DNA of 64,000 bases from Isoptericola sp042668085 (GTDB lineage Bacteria > Actinomycetota > Actinomycetes > Actinomycetales > Cellulomonadaceae), in the NCBI RefSeq assembly GCF_042668085.1, contig NZ_JBHVBO010000001.1:16387-80386 (forward strand), given 5' to 3'. Under the pieces are notes generated by a model. The model did no database searches, had not been told where the DNA came from, and saw nothing but the letters and a program-made list of their open reading frames with translations. How positions within the stretch are numbered: the first letter of the stretch is position 1; each line of letters opens with the position of its first letter. Made by a program: the position numbers and the translations under genes. Of the stretch, positions 25,225 to 33,044 are shown in pieces.

Positions 25225-25863
25225 CTATCGCCGTGCGGTGGCGACGAACGGGGCCGTCCGGGGGTAGAGCCCGTCCTCGGTCACGGTGATCAGGAACGCG
25301 CCGAGGTCGGCGCGGGTGATCTGGGTCGAGCGCGTCGATCGGTGCGCGTCGTGCTCGAGCCGGCCGGTCGGTGCGCCGTCGACCAGGCGCGGCGGCCGCA
25401 CGAGGGTCCAGTCCAGGCCGGAGGCCGCCCAGACGGCGTACTCGGCCGGCTTGTCCTTGACGACGTCGCCGCCGAGGGTGCGGATCAGCCAGGAGATGGC
25501 CTTGTCCTTGCCCGCCTTGCGGTCCCCGGGCACGTCGATCCCGGCGCCGCTGATGCCGACGAACCGCCCTGGTCCACCGGCCCGCATGACGTCCACCAGG
25601 GCCCGGGCGGTGCGGGTGTGCAGGTCGGCCTCCCTGCCGGTGGGGCCGAGCGCGGAGACGACGACGTCGGCGCCGGCGGCCAGGTCCGACAGGGCGTCCG
25701 GGGCGGTGGCCTCGCCCACGACGACGCGGACCCGGTCGCGGGCGGCGTCCGGGAGCCTGGCCGGGTCGCGCACCAGGACGGTGACGTCGTGGCCACGGTC
25801 CAGCGCGGTGGTCAGGGCGTGGGCGCCGGTGCGCCCGGTGGCGCCGATCAGGGCGAGCTTCAC
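25225..25863 (-). CDS. NAD(P)-binding SDR-type protein (NAD(P)H-binding family)
   Basis: An atypical short-chain dehydrogenase of the YwnB/BVR-B kind. The N-terminal ALIGATGRTGAHAL binds NAD(P), VVSALGPTG follows strand 4, and the WTLVRPPRLVDG segment is typical of the family. Its substrate is unknown. The GTG at 25863 overlaps the stop of the truncated NmrA-like gene (GTGA), showing that the two once formed an operon. Confidence 0.85.
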   Translation of the reverse strand: MKLALIGATGRTGAHALTTALDRGHDVTVLVRDPARLPDAARDRVRVVVGEATAPDALSDLAAGADVVVSALGPTGREADLHTRTARALVDVMRAGGPGRFVGISGAGIDVPGDRKAGKDKAISWLIRTLGGDVVKDKPAEYAVWAASGLDWTLVRPPRLVDGAPTGRLEHDAHRSTRSTQITRADLGAFLITVTEDGLYPRTAPFVATARR

Positions 25864-26746
25864 GGTGTGTCCTCGGTGTGTGCGTCGGTGCCGGTGTTCT
25901 GGGCCTCGGGTTCCAGGGCGTCCGACTCGGGCGGGGCGGGGTTCCAGACGGCGCGCTCGCGGTGGGCGAACTCGGCGAAGTCGACGGGCTCGCGGCCGAG
26001 CACGGTGCGGACGTCGTCGGTGAGGCCCGCGGCGAGGCCCAGACGTGCCGTGGTGTAGATCGCGGTCGTGACCGCGACCATGCCCCACGGCATCCGCAGG
26101 GTCCCCCGGGCGTGGCGCAGGTAGCGCAGGACGCCGGGGCGTGCGTAGCGGACGGGGCGGCCGAGCTCGGCGGTGAGGATGTCGGCGACCTGGCCGTAGG
26201 TCAGCGCCCGTGGCCCCGTGACCGTCCACGCCCGGTTCCTGTGGCGCCCCGGGTCGAGCAGGGCGGCCGCGGCGACCGCGCCGACGTCCTCCGCGTCGAC
26301 GAACGCCGTCGCCCCCTTGCCCGCGGGGACCAGGATCTCGTCCCGGTCGCGCACGTCGGTCACGTGGGTGGTGGACAGGTTCTGGTGGAAGAACGACGCG
26401 CGCACGAACGTCCACGTCAGTCCGGACCCGCGCAGCCAGGCCTCGACGGACGCGTGGGGGACCACCTTGTTCTTCTCCGCGCCCTGCAGGGACAGGAACA
26501 CCACGTGCTCGACCCCGGCGGCGCGCGCGGCGGCCATCGCCGGCAGCAGGTCGCGCTTGACGTCGCCGATCGCCGGCGGCCGCACCAGGAACATCGACCG
26601 CACGCCGTCGAACGCCCCGCCCCAGGTCGCGGGGCCGGTGAAGTCGAACGCGACCTCGTCCGGCGCGCCGTCGGCCGGGGAGCGCGCGCCCAGCCTCACC
26701 TCGGCGCCGGCCGCGCGCAGCTCGTGCGCCACCTCCTCGTCCTCGA
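25860..26746 (-). pseudogene. NmrA-family protein, 5' end lost
   Basis: Most of an NmrA-like NAD(P)-binding protein is present (AHELRAAGAEVRLGARSP, GVEHVVFLSLQGAEKN, FFHQNLS, and ALTYGQVADILTAELGRPV). However, the first strand and glycine-rich loop that must bind the cofactor are missing. Upstream the frame runs antisense into the facing regulator fragment. A deletion has joined the two. It could still be translated from an internal GTG but would lack the dinucleotide loop. Confidence 0.75.
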
Positions 26747-27050
26747 CGGCCTCCCCGCGCAGGGGGAGAGCGTCCGGGACGTCGCCACGCGCCTCGACGT
26801 GGCCCACTCGACCGCGAGCCGGTTCGTCAGCCGGGCCGAGCGCGCCGGCGTCGTCACGCGCACGACGGCACCGCACGACACCCGGCAGACCCTGGTCGTG
26901 CCGTCCCCGTCCGGTCGCGAGCTCGCGCGTCGGGCGGAGGCCTTCCGCCTGGACCGCCTCGCCGCCATCGTCGACGCGTGGGACGAGGAGGACGTCCGCG
27001 TCCTCGCGGAGGGCCTGCGCCGGTTCGCCGCGGCCAGCGCGCCAGGGTAG
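26731..27050 (+). pseudogene. MarR-family regulator, 5' end lost
   Basis: The recognition helix and wing of a MarR regulator are clear (VRDVATRLDVAHSTASRFVSRAERAGVV, in two parts, then DTRQTLVVPSPSGRELARR) and the C-terminal dimer helix is complete, ending at 27050. The first 40 or so residues and the start are missing. The gene points away from the NmrA fragment, so the deletion removed the shared promoter and both gene starts. Confidence 0.72.
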
Positions 27051-27080
27051 GCGGGGCTGCAGGTCAGGCCACCTTCGTGT

Positions 27081-27938
27081 TCAGCTGGACGACCCACCGC
27101 GTCCTGCGGGGCTCGGCGGGCGGGTCGGTGCGAACGCCTCGCGTCGCCCGGTGCGGCCACCCCAGCGGCCGTCGTCGTGCCGTACCTCGATGGGGTGCTC
27201 GAAGGCTGCGGTGACGTGCTCGCTGGTCAGCACCTCGTCGACCGGACCGGCGGCCACGGCGCGGCCGTGGGAGAGCAGCAGGGCGTGCGACGTGCTGGTG
27301 GGCAGCTCCTCGAGGTGGTGCGTGACCAGGACGGACGTGAGCCCGGGATGGGTGGCGGACAGCAGGTCGACGGTGTCGAGGAGTTGCTCGCGGGCGGCGA
27401 CGTCGAGCCCCGTGGACGGTTCGTCGAGCAGCAGGAGGCGGGGGTCGGCCACGAGCGCCCGGGCGACGAGGGCCCGCCCGCGCTCGCCCTGCGAGAGCGT
27501 GGGCCACAGGTCGTGCGCCCGGTGACCGAGCCCGAACAGGTCGATCAGCTCGCGCGCGTGGTCGCGCTGGGCCGGGGACGGGGACCAGCGCATGGCCGTC
27601 TCGACGCTCCCGGTGAGGCCGGTCAGCACGACCTGCGTGACCGACAGCGGGGAGCGCAGCGGGTGCCGCGGGTTGACGTGCCCGATGTGGCGGCGCAGCG
27701 CCTGGAGCTCGACGCGTCCGAGCCGGTGGCCGAGGACGTGCACCGCGCCGCGGGTCGGGTGCACGACGGCGCCGGCCAGGCTGAGGATCGTGCTCTTGCC
27801 GGCCCCGTTGGGCCCCAGCAGCGCCCAGTGCTCGCCGCGTCGCACCGTGAAGGAGAGACCCGGCAGGATCACGGTCTCGCCGCGTCGCAGGACGACGTCG
27901 TCGAGGTCGAGCGCGATGGAGGAACCGACGTCGAGCAT
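27081..27938 (-). CDS. ABC transporter ATP-binding protein
   Basis: A stand-alone ATPase subunit. Walker A is GPNGAGKST, the signature is LSQGERGRA, Walker B is LLLLDEPSTGLD, and VTHHLEEL supplies the switch His. The LSQGE signature and the overall layout resemble the YlmA/molybdate-type single-domain ATPases. No permease gene lies beside it, so the cargo is unknown. ATG 27938 puts the start at the usual place before IALDLDDVVL; ATG 27995 would add 19 low-complexity residues. The C-terminal tail is Arg/Ser-rich. Confidence 0.85.
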   Translation of the reverse strand: MLDVGSSIALDLDDVVLRRGETVILPGLSFTVRRGEHWALLGPNGAGKSTILSLAGAVVHPTRGAVHVLGHRLGRVELQALRRHIGHVNPRHPLRSPLSVTQVVLTGLTGSVETAMRWSPSPAQRDHARELIDLFGLGHRAHDLWPTLSQGERGRALVARALVADPRLLLLDEPSTGLDVAAREQLLDTVDLLSATHPGLTSVLVTHHLEELPTSTSHALLLSHGRAVAAGPVDEVLTSEHVTAAFEHPIEVRHDDGRWGGRTGRREAFAPTRPPSPAGRGGSSS

Positions 27939-28049
27939 GGATGACCTGGTCGAAGCTGACCCGCGGCGCGCGGTCGGGGACACGGAGGAAGCCATGTCCC
28001 CAGCGTGCGCGGGGGAGCGGGCGGCGCGCTTTCACTAAACTGCCATGTG

Positions 28050-28805
28050 ATGTCGAACATCCGCCACATGCCGGTCGCGCCGACCGAGGTCCGGCATCTC
28101 GCCACGGGCGACGACGTGGACCTGCACCAGCACGAGGACCACCAGCTCATCTACGCCAGCACCGGTGTCCTCGAGGTGACGGTCGAGCAGGGCACGTGGT
28201 TCACCCCGTCCACGCGGGCCGCGTGGATCCCCGGCGGCACGCCGCACGTCTGGCAGGTCCACGGCGCGACGACCGTCCGCTTCGTCGGCGTCCCCCTCAG
28301 CCTCTACCCGGGCTCGCTCTACCCGAGCACCGAGCACGATCCCGCCCTGCTGCTCGTCTCCCCGCTGTTCCGCGAGCTCGTGGTCGCCTGCTCGGAGAAC
28401 GGCGCGGCGACCACGCCCGCGGCCCGCCGGATGCTCGACGTCCTCGTCGACCAGCTCCGGCCGGCCCCGCAGCCGGCGACCATGGTTCCTGCCCTGCACG
28501 ACCCCCGGCTGCGGGAGGTCCAGGCGATCGTCGAGGCCGAGCTCGCCGGCTCACCCACCCTGGGCGAGCTCGGCCGCCGGGTCGGGGCGAGCGAGCGCAC
28601 CCTCTCGCGCCTGTTCCGCGACACCGTCGGCATGAGCTTCACGACCTGGCGCAACCAGGTCCGCCTGCACCGCGCGAACCACCTGCTGGCCGAGGGCCGG
28701 ACCGTCACCCAGGTCGCGGCGGCGTGCGGCTTCGCCACCCCCAGCGCGTTCGTCGCGGTGTTCCGGGCGGCCTTCGGGCGCACGCCAGGGTCGATGTTCC
28801 GCTGA
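28050..28805 (+). CDS. AraC-family regulator with N-terminal cupin
   Basis: A DNA-binding regulator. An AraC-type cupin (HQHEDHQLIYASTGVLEV, then WIPGGTPHVW) occupies the first 100 residues and probably binds a small ligand. The C-terminal part has both helix-turn-helix units (LGELGRRVGASERTLSRLF and VTQVAAACGFATPSAFVAVF). It is divergent from the ABC ATPase gene, 110 bases apart, which makes that gene a candidate target. Confidence 0.88.
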   Translation: MSNIRHMPVAPTEVRHLATGDDVDLHQHEDHQLIYASTGVLEVTVEQGTWFTPSTRAAWIPGGTPHVWQVHGATTVRFVGVPLSLYPGSLYPSTEHDPALLLVSPLFRELVVACSENGAATTPAARRMLDVLVDQLRPAPQPATMVPALHDPRLREVQAIVEAELAGSPTLGELGRRVGASERTLSRLFRDTVGMSFTTWRNQVRLHRANHLLAEGRTVTQVAAACGFATPSAFVAVFRAAFGRTPGSMFR

Positions 28806-28838
28806 CGGGAGGTGGCGCTCCGGGTGCGGCCCCGCAGG

Positions 28839-30656
28839 TCAGGGGGCGGGCGTCGCGGTGGACCCGCCGGCGTTGTCGACCGGACCGCCGGTGGGGCCGG
28901 GCTCCGTCGGAGGCGTGGTCTCCTCGTCCGTGGGGTCCGGCGCCGGCTCCGACGGTTCGTCGGTGGGTGTCGGCGTGGACGTGGGCTCGTCGGTCGGGGT
29001 CGGCGTCGAGGTGGGCTCGTCCGTCGGGGTGGGCGTCGGCGTCGAGGTCGGGGTAGGGGTCGTGGTCGGCGTCGGCGTCTCGCGGGGCGTGGGCGTGCTG
29101 GTCGGGGTGGGCGTCGACGTCCGCTCGGGGCGGGACGTCGGCTCCTGCGGGGCCTGCGTCGTGGGGGCAGTGGTGGTGGGCGTCCGCGACGGGGTGGACG
29201 ACGGCGACGGGCTGTGGGTGACCGGGGCGACCGGGCCGCCGCCGTCGGTGTCGCCGAAGAACCAGAACGCGCCCGCGCCGAGGGCGGCCACCAGGATGGC
29301 GGCCAGGACGATCAGGAGGATCCGGCGCTTGCGGGACGGCTCGGGCTCCCCGGCGGCGGGCGCCCCGGAGGTGGGCGTGTCCGCGGGCGGCTCGGGGGGC
29401 GGCCCGCCCAGCACCTCGGTGGGCGCCTCCGCGGCGAGGGGCTCCGTCGGCGCGTCGGCGTCCGGCTGGGGCGTCACGGGCTCGGTCGCGTCGACGGCGC
29501 CGAGCATCCGGGTGCGCTGGAGCTCCGCCTCGGCGCCCGCCGCCGCGGCGGCCGCGAGGCCGGCGGCGCCGATCGCCGCGGTCCGGTGCGGGTCCTGGGC
29601 CGCGATCTGGCCCATGGTCATGGTCTGGTCGCCGTCGGGTGCCGGGGGCTCCGCACCGACGGGCGTCGCGGACGTCGGCGGCGCCCCGCCGAGCAGCGTG
29701 GTGACCGTCTCGCCCATCGCGCCGGCGGTCGGGAACCGCCGGGCGGGGTTCTTCGCCATTGCCCGGGCCACGAACCGGTCGACGGCGGCGGGGACGGCGG
29801 CCCGGCGGGCCGACGGCGCGGGCACGGGGGCCCCGACGTGCGCCAGCAGGACGTCGCCCGGCCGGGAGCGCTCGTACGGGGGGTGCCCGGTGAGGGCGAA
29901 GTAGGCGAGCGCCCCGACCGAGTACAGGTCGCTGCGGCCGTCGAGCGGCCGGCCCTGCGCCTGCTCGGGGGACATGTACGACGCCGACCCGGCGACGCGG
30001 TCGCCGTCGCCCTCGCCTCCGCCGGGCGCGGTGAGTCCGAGGTCGAGTAGCCCCACCGTCACGGTGCCGTCGTCGTGCCGGTCGACCACGACGTTGCGGG
30101 GGCCGACGTCACGGTGCACCAGCCCTGCGTCGTGCACGGCCGCGAGCCCGTCCAGCAGCCCGGACACCACGGTGAGCGCCTCCGGCCAGGGGAGGCCCGT
30201 GCCAGCCGCGAGCTCCGACAGGGGGGTGCCGGGCAGTCGTCGCATGAGGAGCCAGGGGACGTTCGCGCCCGCGACCTCGTCCTCCCCGGTGTCGAGGACC
30301 TTCGAGACGCCCGGGTGGTCCATCAGGTCCGACGCCGCGATCTCGCGGGCGAGGCTGGCGCGCGCCACCTCGTCGTCGACGAGGTGCGGATGGAGGACCT
30401 TGACGAGGAGCGCCGGTTCGTCGCCGGGCTCGGCAGCGGGTGTGTCGCCGGGTGCGTCGACGGGCAGGTCAGCGGGCTCGCCGTCGTCGCCGGCGTCGTC
30501 GTCGACCGGCGCCTGCGCCGCGTGCAGGCGCGAGGCCTCGTAGACGGTGTACGTGCCGCCGGTGCCGAGGATGTCGCCCAGGACGTACTTCCCGCCGAGC
30601 ACGACGTGCCCGGCGGCCGGCTCCTCGGCGGGGTCCTTCGGCGTCATGCCGGGCAC
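28839..30656 (-). CDS. Membrane Ser/Thr protein kinase with altered catalytic loop
   Basis: A PknB-type kinase with one transmembrane helix. The P-loop is GTGGTYTVYE (about 31), the ATP-binding Lys is in LLVKVLHP (about 86), the catalytic loop reads HRDVGPRN (181-188) and the metal motif DLG (205-207). The usual Lys of HRDLKPxN is Gly here. About 35 acidic, Pro-rich residues are inserted between P-loop and Lys86. A Pro/Ala linker leads to one helix (ILLIVLAAILVAALGAGAFWFF) and an extracellular Thr/Pro tail with TPTPTDEPTS repeats instead of PASTA domains. Catalytic ability is probable but not certain. Confidence 0.85.
   Translation of the reverse strand: MPGMTPKDPAEEPAAGHVVLGGKYVLGDILGTGGTYTVYEASRLHAAQAPVDDDAGDDGEPADLPVDAPGDTPAAEPGDEPALLVKVLHPHLVDDEVARASLAREIAASDLMDHPGVSKVLDTGEDEVAGANVPWLLMRRLPGTPLSELAAGTGLPWPEALTVVSGLLDGLAAVHDAGLVHRDVGPRNVVVDRHDDGTVTVGLLDLGLTAPGGGEGDGDRVAGSASYMSPEQAQGRPLDGRSDLYSVGALAYFALTGHPPYERSRPGDVLLAHVGAPVPAPSARRAAVPAAVDRFVARAMAKNPARRFPTAGAMGETVTTLLGGAPPTSATPVGAEPPAPDGDQTMTMGQIAAQDPHRTAAIGAAGLAAAAAAGAEAELQRTRMLGAVDATEPVTPQPDADAPTEPLAAEAPTEVLGGPPPEPPADTPTSGAPAAGEPEPSRKRRILLIVLAAILVAALGAGAFWFFGDTDGGGPVAPVTHSPSPSSTPSRTPTTTAPTTQAPQEPTSRPERTSTPTPTSTPTPRETPTPTTTPTPTSTPTPTPTDEPTSTPTPTDEPTSTPTPTDEPSEPAPDPTDEETTPPTEPGPTGGPVDNAGGSTATPAP
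28960..29110. repeat. Degenerate tandem repeats encoding the kinase Thr/Pro tail
   Basis: Direct repeats of about 30 bases (GGTCGGGGTCGGCGTCGAGG types) encode TPTPTDEPTS units. Such tracts gain or lose copies easily. Confidence 0.7.
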
Positions 30657-30781
30657 CGCGGCGAGAGCGGGGCGTCGAGGCGGATGCCTGCGCGGGAGGG
30701 CGTCGGGGCGGCGAACTCGGTCATTTCAGTCATGGGCCATCACAGGATAAGTGGTGGCCACGCGTGCTGCAGTGTGCCCGG

Positions 30782-32203
30782 TCACGACTCCTGGAGGTCC
30801 GCCAGAGCGCTCTCGATCGCACGGTGGAACGTGGGGTAGGCGTAGATCAGGTGGCGCAGCTCGCCGACCGGCACGCGCGCCTGGACGGCGAGGGTGAGGA
30901 CGGCGAGGATCTCGCCGCCCGCCGGCCCGGCCGCCGTCGCGCCGACGAGCACGCCGGCGTCGGCGTCCTCGACCAGCTTGATCAGGCCCTCGTTGCCGGG
31001 GCCGTGGACGAACCCGCGCGACGACGCCGCCAGGTCGGTGGTCCCGGTGCGGACCGTCAGCCCGGCGTCGCGCGCGGCGGACTCCGTGAGCCCGACACCG
31101 CCGATCTCCGGGTCGGTGAACGTGACGTGCGGGACGGCGCGGTAGTCCGCGCGCTCCTCGTCCCCGCCGCCCGTGCCGCCCGTACCGCCGCCCGACGCGA
31201 GGATGTCCGCGGCGGCGATGCGCGCCTGGTACATCGAGACGTGCGTGAACGCCCCCTTGCCCGTGACGTCCCCGACGACCCAGACGCCGTCCGCCGCGCG
31301 CAGCCGGTCGTCGACCGGGATCGTGCGGGCGGTGTCGTCGATGCCGACCGTCGCGACCCCGAGGGCCCGCAGGTCGGTGCGGCGGCCCGCGGCGACCAGC
31401 AGCCGCTCGGAGACCAGCTGCGTGCCGTCGTCGAGGGTCAGGGTGAACCCGCCGCCGTCGTGCGAGACCGACGAGACCTTCGCGTCCGTGCGCACCCCGA
31501 TGCCCTCGGCGGCGAAGCGGCCGGCGAGGAGCTCGCTCGCCTCGGGCTCGTCGGGAGCCAGGAGCCGGGGGCCCGCCTCGACCACCTCGACGGCGGTGCC
31601 GAACCGGGCGAAGACCTGCGCCAGCTCGCAGCCGATCGCGCCGCCGCCCAGCACGGTGAGCGACGTGGGCGCCTCCGTGGCGCGCACCGCGTCGCGGTTG
31701 GTCCAGTACGGGGTGTCGGCCAGGCCCCCGATGGGCGGCACCGCCGGCTCGGTGCCCGGGTTGAGCAGGACGCCGCGCGTCGCGCGGAAGCGGAGCTCGC
31801 CGTCGGCGGTCGCCACGACGACCTCGCCCGGGCCGGCCAGCCGTCCCCGGCCGCGCACGAGGCGGGCGCCCGCCTTCTCCAGGCGTTCGACGGCGGCCGT
31901 GTCGTCCCAGTCGGTCGTGGCCTCGTCGCGCACGCGGGCGGCGACGGGGGACCAGTCCGGCGTGACGTCGACGCTGCCGGCCAGCGTGCGCGCGCGGCGG
32001 GCCTCCGCGAGCGCGTCCGCGGCGCGCACCATCATCTTGGTCGGGATGCAGCCGAAGTACGGGCACTCGCCGCCCACCAGCCGCGCCTCGACAGCGACGA
32101 CGTCGAGGCCTGCGCGGGCCAGGCGGCCGGTCGCGTCCTCCCCGCCCGGGCCGGTGCCGATCACCACGACGTCGACGGTCTCGACGGGCTGCTCGGTCGT
32201 CAT
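30782..32203 (-). CDS. FAD-dependent pyridine nucleotide-disulfide oxidoreductase
   Basis: A two-dinucleotide-binding flavoprotein related to lipoamide dehydrogenase and mercuric reductase. FAD motif GTGPGGEDATGRLA, redox-active disulfide in GGECPYFGCIPTK, NAD(P) motif GGGAIGCELAQVF, second FAD segment GVWVVGDVTG and the C-terminal His region AYPTFHRAIESAL are all present. It has no C-terminal Cys pair, so it is not MerA. The substrate is unknown; mycothione, quinone or a small disulfide are options. GGAGGA lies 9 bases before the ATG at 32203. Confidence 0.88.
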   Translation of the reverse strand: MTTEQPVETVDVVVIGTGPGGEDATGRLARAGLDVVAVEARLVGGECPYFGCIPTKMMVRAADALAEARRARTLAGSVDVTPDWSPVAARVRDEATTDWDDTAAVERLEKAGARLVRGRGRLAGPGEVVVATADGELRFRATRGVLLNPGTEPAVPPIGGLADTPYWTNRDAVRATEAPTSLTVLGGGAIGCELAQVFARFGTAVEVVEAGPRLLAPDEPEASELLAGRFAAEGIGVRTDAKVSSVSHDGGGFTLTLDDGTQLVSERLLVAAGRRTDLRALGVATVGIDDTARTIPVDDRLRAADGVWVVGDVTGKGAFTHVSMYQARIAAADILASGGGTGGTGGGDEERADYRAVPHVTFTDPEIGGVGLTESAARDAGLTVRTGTTDLAASSRGFVHGPGNEGLIKLVEDADAGVLVGATAAGPAGGEILAVLTLAVQARVPVGELRHLIYAYPTFHRAIESALADLQES

Positions 32204-32358
32204 GCGGTCCTCCTCGGACGGGATGTGCTCGGGGCCTGCTCGGGGGCTGTTCGGGGTGTGGCCGGGTGCGCCGACCCCGGCCAGCGCACCACATCGGCGC
32301 GCTCGTCGCGCGGTGAGACGACGTGCCCGTGGTCGCACCGTTCTGCCACGCTGGGGCG

Positions 32359-33015
32359 GTGGAGCTGATCGCCGCGGGCCGCGACGCCGACGTCTTCGCC
32401 CTGGACGACCGCCGGGTGCTGCGCCGCTACCGCGACGGGCGCCCCGCGCACCAGGACGCCGGCCTGCTCGGCGCCGTCGTCGACGCCGGCTACCCGGCTC
32501 CCGCCGTGCTCGGGGTCGACGGGCCCGGCATGGTGCTCGAGAGGCTGAGCGGCCCCACATTGGCCGACGAGCTGCTCGCGGGCCGCTGCGACGCGGGCGA
32601 GGCGGGAGCCATCCTCGCGTCGCTGCACGCCCGCCTGCACGCCCTGCCCTGGCCGGACGGGCCCCTGCTGCACCTCGACCTGCACCCGTCCAACGTCGTC
32701 CTCGCGGGCCGCGGGCCCGTCGTGATCGACTGGACGGACGCCCGGACCGGGCCCGCGGGGCTGGACGTCGCGACCACGGCGCTGATCCTCGCGCAGACGG
32801 TGCTCTCGCCCGCGGACGCCACGGTGCAGGGCGCCGCCGACGTGGTCGCGGGGGTGGCGAGCGCGGTGCTCCGGGCCTTCGTGGCGGCGACCGGGCCCGG
32901 CTACCGCGACCACCTGGACGAGGCGGTCGCGCGCCGTCGGGCGGTCCCGATGATGACGGACGACGAGCTGGAGCGGATGGACGACGCCCGGGCGCTCGCG
33001 GCCCGCGCCTCCTGA
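32359..33015 (+). CDS. APH-family phosphotransferase
   Basis: A small-molecule kinase-fold protein (aminoglycoside phosphotransferase/choline kinase group). The catalytic loop HLDLHPSNVVL and the metal motif VIDWTDAR are intact, and GMVLERLSGPTL forms the hinge. At 218 residues it is shorter than resistance enzymes, lacking part of the C-terminal helical domain, and probably acts on a metabolite. GTG 32359 aligns with the start of the fold. Confidence 0.82.
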   Translation: MELIAAGRDADVFALDDRRVLRRYRDGRPAHQDAGLLGAVVDAGYPAPAVLGVDGPGMVLERLSGPTLADELLAGRCDAGEAGAILASLHARLHALPWPDGPLLHLDLHPSNVVLAGRGPVVIDWTDARTGPAGLDVATTALILAQTVLSPADATVQGAADVVAGVASAVLRAFVAATGPGYRDHLDEAVARRRAVPMMTDDELERMDDARALAARAS

Positions 33016-33044
33016 CCGTCGGTGGGAGACGGCAGGATGGCGGC

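Noticed and set aside
28960..29110. Repeat array as a possible regulatory or CRISPR element
   Set aside because: The repeats are degenerate and encode the Thr/Pro tail of the kinase.
30782..32203. Second mercuric reductase
   Set aside because: It has the redox disulfide of the family but no C-terminal Cys pair and no mercury genes nearby.
31173..33044. A very long open frame reading into the DNA polymerase gene from far upstream
   Set aside because: It lies antisense to the flavoprotein gene and out of frame with the phosphotransferase; high-GC DNA leaves such frames open. Only the part from GTG 33045 matches a protein family.
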